Source: Lewinella sp.
GTDB taxonomy: Bacteria; Bacteroidota; Bacteroidia; Chitinophagales; Saprospiraceae
Assembly (NCBI GenBank): GCA_020436695.1
Contig: JAGQXH010000001.1
Coordinates: 1 to 51,072 of the forward strand
Direction of reading: 5' to 3'
DNA length: 51,072 bases
Made by a program: the position numbers and the translations under genes. The notes below the pieces were generated by a model. It was not told the origin of the DNA, made no database searches, and saw nothing but the letters and a program-made list of their open reading frames with translations. Each line of letters opens with the position of its first letter. The stretch's first letter is position 1. Shown in pieces: positions 46,444-51,072 of the stretch.

Positions 46444-47803
46444 CTATTGTCCGACTGCTTCAAAAGCGCCCCGCAGGGTAGCCACAATAAAATCAATTTC
46501 CTCCTTTCCAATGATCAGGGCCGGACGCATGGTGATCATATTGCCTTCGTAGAGTTTGAAAGAGAGGCCTCGATCCAGGCAATAACTCAGGATCTGCTGG
46601 GCCGCTTCCATTGCCGGTTCCTTAGTTACAGCATCATTAACCAGATCTATACCGATTAGGAAGCCTTTGCCGTCGATGTGGCCGATAATGGGAAACTGCT
46701 GCTGCAATTCCAGCAAAGATCCCCGGAAATACTCACCGAGTTCTTTTACCCGATTGACTACCTGCTTTCGCTGCATGTAATTCAATACGGCCAGCGCGGC
46801 AGCCGAAGACAGGGGGCTCTTTTCGTGCGTAAAATGACCGATGGAGCGATCCTGTAAGCAATTGTATTTGTCGTGGGTCAGGATACCTGCAAAGGGCACT
46901 ACCCCTCCTCCCAGGGATTTGCCCATCACCACTACATCGGGCGTCAAATAGTGCTCACAGGCGAAAAGTGTGCCGGTACGACCCAGCCCGCAAACGATCT
47001 CGTCGAAGATCAGCAAGGCATCGTATTCTACACAAAGATCAGCCACTCTCTGCCAGAAGTAGGCGCTGGGCACGTGCGGCGCCGAGGCGATCGGTGTGCC
47101 GATGATGGCCGCCATATCCGGGTGATGTTTCAGGATGAGTTCGATCTGACGCAGATACAGCTCATCGATGTGCTCCCGTTCGGTGCGATGATCCAGTCCC
47201 CAGGGATTACGGTAGTAGTTGGGGAATTCCACGTGGAAAGCACCGGGCACCATCGGCCCCTGACCCAGGGTGAAATGTGGGTCGCCGCCCACAGCCGCCG
47301 CCTGCCAGGTAGTACCGTGATAACAGTCGTAGAAGGAGATGGTCTTCCATTTGCCGGTGATGTGTTTGGCCAGGAGCAGGGCCATTTCGATGGCTTCCGA
47401 GCCGCCGGGGCAATACAATACCCGGTCGAGGCCGGACGGAGATTGCTCGCACAGCTTTTGGGCCAGTTCCACGGCTGGTATATTGGTATAGCGCCGGGGG
47501 GTAAAGGCCAGCGACTCGTCCAGCTGCTTTTTCACGGCCGCTACAACATCCGGATTATTGAAGCCGATATTGTGTACGCCGTTGCCGTGCAGATCTAGGT
47601 ATTTCTGTCCGTCCAGGTCATAAATGTAGGCTCCTTCTGTACGGTTTTTTTCGGGCCAAAACGTTCATAACCGGCGTAGAGAGCGCCTGATGCAGGAAAT
47701 ATTTTTCATCGGCCTCCAGCCAGTTGCGGGTGGTTTCGCTTTGTTGGTTGCGGAAGGTTTGTTGTCCGGATAGGGTATTGGTGTCTCCCTGGTGTATAAG
47801 CAT
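46444..47803 (-). pseudogene. Class III PLP enzyme of the phosphonate cluster, frameshifted at an A7 run
   Basis: Two frames form one protein of about 450 residues. The N-terminal frame starts at ATG 47803 and reads FLHQALSTPVMNVLARK. At 47645-47651 (seven T, or A7 on the coding strand) it goes out of frame; with one A fewer it continues as RTEGAYIYDLDGQKYLDLHG, with no gap. The rest has PGGSEAIEMALLLAKHITG, YDCYHGTTWQAAAVGGDPH, FDEIVCGLGRTG and the PLP lysine in VMGKSLGGG. The best family match I know is the (R)-1-hydroxy-2-aminoethylphosphonate ammonia-lyase/aminotransferase group found beside phosphonatases. The shift may be a true mutation, an assembly error or compensated by slippage on A7. 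Confidence 0.75.
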
Positions 47804-47855
47804 AATGTCTTAAGTAAATGATGGTTCGGTTGATAAGAGGTTTTGCGCTATGAGA

Positions 47856-49520
47856 TCAATCTTTCGACAAATATAATTCACCGGCCGGTATCAGTTGCTT
47901 GGAAATGCCCGGGCCTTTGTAGAATAGATACAACCCCATGCCGCCACCGCCGTTGAACCATTCCACCCGTAACTTTTGCTTGCCTGCGGGCAGATTAACC
48001 GTACCGCTTCTTTCAATGACGCCGTGATCACCGTCGTTATCCACTACCAACTGGTCATTCACCCAGAGCTTACTGCCGTCATCGGAGGCCAGATAAAACT
48101 GATATTCACCGGCTGTTGCCACCTGGAGATAAGTATCGAAAACGGCGGCTACTTGTTCCTGCTCCGGGAGTTGTACCTCGTCGAGGCTGATCTCATGCGT
48201 AATAGCCTGGCTTACCTCCTGTAATGGCCCAAAATCCGGTAGCGTTTTTATGTCGGGTACCAGATAAGTATGGTAGCGCACTCCCTTTTGCGGATCGCTC
48301 CGGAGCACGCGGAAATACCCCGTTGCTTCCTTGCTGATCTTTTTGTCGCCCGAAAAGATGGCCGCTTTTACCACCGCATTCTTTTGCAGGGTGACGGCAT
48401 TTTCAAAGACCGGAGAAGAGGTGTCCGGCGTGCTTCCATCCAGGGTGTAACGGATAATGCCCGTTTCATTGGGGTTATCGATCTTCAGTTCCGGGTATTC
48501 ATCAATGTAAAGGCCACCGGCCTGCTCAAAACCCATTTTTTCGGGATGGATCACCGGTTTGCTTACCAATACCGGTACCGGATAAGTGATCTTCGGTGCC
48601 GCGTGTCCCACAAATGCTTCCTTTACGGGCCGCCCGATCCAGGCATTCGGTATTTCCAGCCCCAGGGCAAAAGCTACCGTGGCGGCATTATCCATCGTAT
48701 TGACGGCCCCTCTGATGGAATATCCTTCTTTGATGCCCTTACCGTACAGGATAAAAGGGATCAGGACTTCTTCCGGAGTTTCTCCGCCGTGCCCTAAGCC
48801 AACACCTCCGTGATCCGCTGACAAGATGACAAGGGTTTCGTCCATTATCCCTGATGCACGGATACCGTCCATGATAACACCAATGAGCGAATCAGCTTTG
48901 CTGACGGCCCGGTAATATTCCGGACTGCCGTGCCCGTCATGATGCCCGGCATGATCTACGTGGTCAAGGTGTACAAAGCAGAATAAGGGCTGCTGTTCCT
49001 GCAGATAGTTTACCGCTTTCTTGGTAGTAGCATCTTCCGTATCCAGGGTGATGCTTAAGTCAACTATTTTGCTATTAAACAGCCGGCCGAAGCCGTCCCA
49101 ATGGTAAATAGCCGCGCTTTTTGCTCCGGGGCGCTGATCGTGGATCAGATTGAAAATACTCGGGAAATAGCCGTCGGCATCCGCAGCAGAACCGGGCAGT
49201 ACAAAATCGTCCTTTTCCCAGGCATTGGATGTGACACCGTGTTGTTCCGGACCAGCTCCCATGATCATGGATGCCCAGTTGGGGGAGGAACTGGACGGCA
49301 ATACCCCCCGGGCCTGAAAGGTGGCAGCTCCATTCTGTACCAGGAAGTCAATGTTTGGTGTCGGAGCCTGTTGGATCCCGTCCGGGCTCATACCGTCTAC
49401 TCCGATCACGATGACGTGTTCTACGAGAAGCACATCCTTCCCAGTTTGAGCATTTGCACGGCTAACAATTCCCGCGAAAAGGAATACCGCGGAGATGAGA
49501 AAAGTATTGAGCGATCGCAT
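47856..49520 (-). CDS. Exported alkaline phosphatase-superfamily (NPP-type) phosphodiesterase with PA14 domain
   Basis: A 554-residue secreted protein. A signal peptide (FLISAVFLFAGIVSRANAQ) precedes the catalytic domain (about 30-310). Metal ligands are in VIGVDGMSPDG, VHLDHVDHAGHHDGHG and SADHGGVGLGHGG; the nucleophile is a Ser or Thr in the SSSSPNWASM region. A short Fn3/CHB_HEX-like segment (LDGSTPDTSSPVFENAV) and a PA14-type domain (AGEYQFYLASDDGSKLWVN) follow, which suggests binding to sugars or cell-surface polymers. It starts the minus-strand cluster. In that setting it may release a phosphonate or phosphoester from a polymer, which is only inferred; a general phosphodiesterase is the alternative. 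Confidence 0.85.
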   Translation of the reverse strand: MRSLNTFLISAVFLFAGIVSRANAQTGKDVLLVEHVIVIGVDGMSPDGIQQAPTPNIDFLVQNGAATFQARGVLPSSSSPNWASMIMGAGPEQHGVTSNAWEKDDFVLPGSAADADGYFPSIFNLIHDQRPGAKSAAIYHWDGFGRLFNSKIVDLSITLDTEDATTKKAVNYLQEQQPLFCFVHLDHVDHAGHHDGHGSPEYYRAVSKADSLIGVIMDGIRASGIMDETLVILSADHGGVGLGHGGETPEEVLIPFILYGKGIKEGYSIRGAVNTMDNAATVAFALGLEIPNAWIGRPVKEAFVGHAAPKITYPVPVLVSKPVIHPEKMGFEQAGGLYIDEYPELKIDNPNETGIIRYTLDGSTPDTSSPVFENAVTLQKNAVVKAAIFSGDKKISKEATGYFRVLRSDPQKGVRYHTYLVPDIKTLPDFGPLQEVSQAITHEISLDEVQLPEQEQVAAVFDTYLQVATAGEYQFYLASDDGSKLWVNDQLVVDNDGDHGVIERSGTVNLPAGKQKLRVEWFNGGGGMGLYLFYKGPGISKQLIPAGELYLSKD

Positions 49521-49638
49521 GTATTATCCAGTTTGATCCGGGCAAGGTAAAGGATTTGGTGCAAAGCCATTTTTCGTCATTATTATTTATTGGTTAAATA
49601 TTTATTAATCAATTGTAAATTCAGTGTTAACAAATTAT

Positions 49639-49646
49639 TATATTTG
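49639..49646 (+). promoter_or_regulatory. Possible -7 box TATATTTG for the terminal gene
   Basis: TATATTTG fits the Bacteroidota -7 element (TAnnTTTG). A TTG at 49613 could be the -33 partner, although the 23-base spacer is longer than usual. It would give a leader of about 140 bases to the start at 49788. Confidence 0.35.
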
Positions 49647-49787
49647 CCTAAACCGCTGCTGTATACATCTTATGCGGTGATTCGCCTTATTCCAAAAATT
49701 AAATATTGACAAAATCGGCATCCGGAGGATGATCCTATTCCGGGAATGGCTGCCCTGTTGTAGCAGAAAACTCACAATGAAGAAATT

Positions 49788-51072
49788 TTGAAAATTAAGA
49801 GCTCCATACTGATACTTATACTTTCGCTGGTCACTTTCTACGGTGCCGGGCAGGAACCTTTTGACTGCAACGGAAGGATTTTCAGGGTATTGGAGCAGCA
49901 GGGAGGGACGATGTTCCAGGAAATGTTCCTCGATCCGCAAACGAATGCTTTGGAGACGATTGATCTGCAATTTTACAACAGCAAGAAGATCAACGGGATT
50001 GCCTATCATCCCACGCAGAATCTGATCTACGGAGTGCTATTGGGAGAGAAGTACCGCCTTTGCCGGATCGACGCGCAGTACCAGCTCGAGATCATCAAAG
50101 AATTACCGTTGCCGGAAGATATGTTATTCGTATCAGGAGATGTATCCCCGGATGAAAGATACCTTGTTTTGCTGGGTTTCAATCGGGATGAAAATACCAA
50201 TCTCATCGCACTGGTAGACCTGACGACCCCGGACTTTCCCACCCGGCTGCTGGAAACTACTACTACTGACCCGGTCGTGAATGCTATTTACTGTGCTGAT
50301 ATTGCCTTTCATCCCACCAACGGCCGGCTCTTTGGCTTTGACCATCTTTCCGGCCGTCTGATCACCATAGATATTCAGAAAAAGCAGATCGATAATACGA
50401 CCTATCCGCCAAGTGAGGTTTTACAGGGCAATGTACCCAGTATCTTTTTTAATGCACAAGGCGAACTGTATGGCGTTGGCTCTACTCAGCCGGGTTATAC
50501 CACCAACCGCAATTTTTACCATTTTGATGTTGGTAACGGTGCCGTTCAACTGCTGGAAGAACTCAGTTTTGAAACCAATCAGGATGGTTGCTCCTGCCCG
50601 TTCAAGGTGAAATTACTCAACCGGGTATCCGAGCGGCAGGCGTTTCCCTGTGCAGAACTGACTTTCCAGTTCACCATCATCAATCGGACAAATCGGCTAC
50701 AACCTGATCTTAACTTTACGGATACCTTTCCGGATTATATGCGCGTACTTGAGATCAGTCCGTTACCCTTCCCGGGAGAGATCGTCAGTGGCGCCGGCAG
50801 CAATGTGATCGATATCCGGGCTATTCAACTTCCGGTTGGCGTCGATAGCTTCGAAGTGAGAGTAATGGTCGGCCAGAATGCTTCCCGGACAAATGTATAT
50901 AATGCAGCTCATCTCGACGGGGTGATCTATCAGGAGGAGAATACACCCAGACACATTATTTCCGACGATCCAGAAACGCCGCAACCGAATGATCCGACCT
51001 GGTTTTTCGTCGAGCCGCTGCGGGTGACATTTCCTGAAAGCGAAGTGTTCTTCTGCGAAAACAGCACCGTGG
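49788..51072 (+). CDS. Secreted DUF6923/DUF11-like surface protein, 5' part
   Basis: The frame opens with TTG at 49788 and runs off the window. The ATG at 49777 is out of frame and hits a stop at once, and the first in-frame ATG would remove the signal peptide, so TTG is chosen. Residues 4-20 are a signal peptide (SSILILILSLVTFYGAGQ). A propeller-like domain follows (YHPTQNLIYGVLLGEKYRL, DIAFHPTNGRLFGFDHLSG), as in DUF6923 proteins. After about residue 275 a beta-sandwich with AELTFQFTIINRTN and LNFTDTFPDY resembles DUF11. Such proteins are usually large, cell-surface and exported by type IX secretion in this phylum. Confidence 0.75.
   Translation, partial: MKIKSSILILILSLVTFYGAGQEPFDCNGRIFRVLEQQGGTMFQEMFLDPQTNALETIDLQFYNSKKINGIAYHPTQNLIYGVLLGEKYRLCRIDAQYQLEIIKELPLPEDMLFVSGDVSPDERYLVLLGFNRDENTNLIALVDLTTPDFPTRLLETTTTDPVVNAIYCADIAFHPTNGRLFGFDHLSGRLITIDIQKKQIDNTTYPPSEVLQGNVPSIFFNAQGELYGVGSTQPGYTTNRNFYHFDVGNGAVQLLEELSFETNQDGCSCPFKVKLLNRVSERQAFPCAELTFQFTIINRTNRLQPDLNFTDTFPDYMRVLEISPLPFPGEIVSGAGSNVIDIRAIQLPVGVDSFEVRVMVGQNASRTNVYNAAHLDGVIYQEENTPRHIISDDPETPQPNDPTWFFVEPLRVTFPESEVFFCENSTV

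Noticed and set aside
1..51072. CBASS, retron, Avs with fused nuclease, or CRISPR
   Set aside because: No cyclase, reverse transcriptase, nuclease-fused STAND gene, Cas gene or spaced repeat array was found.

Overview
The window looks like part of a Bacteroidota chromosome, probably a Saprospiria/Lewinella-like marine bacterium. This is inferred from the gene content (LytS-type kinase with a TPR lipoprotein front, MacB/FtsX exporter, secreted WD40-caspase, DUF6923/DUF11 surface protein, DUF937 proteins), from TAnnTTTG-like promoter elements and from the weak Shine-Dalgarno sites. There is no rRNA, tRNA, CRISPR array or recognisable transposase.

Layout. 1-734: 3' end of a PQQ/cytochrome c dehydrogenase. 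1183-17966: a plus-strand block with a patatin phospholipase, two caspase-fold proteases, a LytS-type kinase, two giant NACHT-WD40 STAND proteins and, between those, four small loci (two DUF937 proteins, one decayed DUF937 paralogue, one disordered protein). 18059-25513: an NtrB/NtrC-like two-component pair, divergent from a sigma54 promoter and an HlyD/MacB/FtsX exporter operon. 25660-28344: exported M14 peptidase. 28492-35070: an EAD11-like membrane protein and a secreted protein, convergent with a 1675-residue exported WD40-caspase. 35282-41573: a decaying metal/arsenic island (broken P-type ATPase, MFS, DUF305 remnant, arsR, an arsC-like phosphatase, arsM, broken ankyrin gene). 42014-44380: class A penicillin-binding protein. 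44507-49520: a minus-strand phosphonate-catabolism cluster (phosphodiesterase, class III PLP enzyme with a frameshift, FAD oxidoreductase, phosphonatase-like HAD). 49788-end: partial secreted surface protein.

The most interesting region is 1.2-18 kb, which I read as a candidate programmed-cell-death or anti-invader island: sensors (NACHT-WD40), proteases (caspases) and a lipase (patatin). Three of its proteins (the second caspase and both NACHT proteins) share a 14-residue beta-type motif, N-h-x-x-Q-x-[IV]-x-[DG]-S-x-I-x-I, which could be a common docking module. The four small loci between the NACHT genes carry a repeated short motif, [G/N]-[F/I]-[A/G]-[A/G]-F-K(-D), mostly at the C-terminus; it could be a binding tag or a metacaspase cleavage site. 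One of these small genes has a G9 tract just before its tail, which would allow phase variation of the tail.

Other points of note are an exact sigma54 promoter beside an NtrC-type regulator, two matching ArsR operators, two intergenic hairpin families with two copies each, and five broken genes whose lesions can be located.
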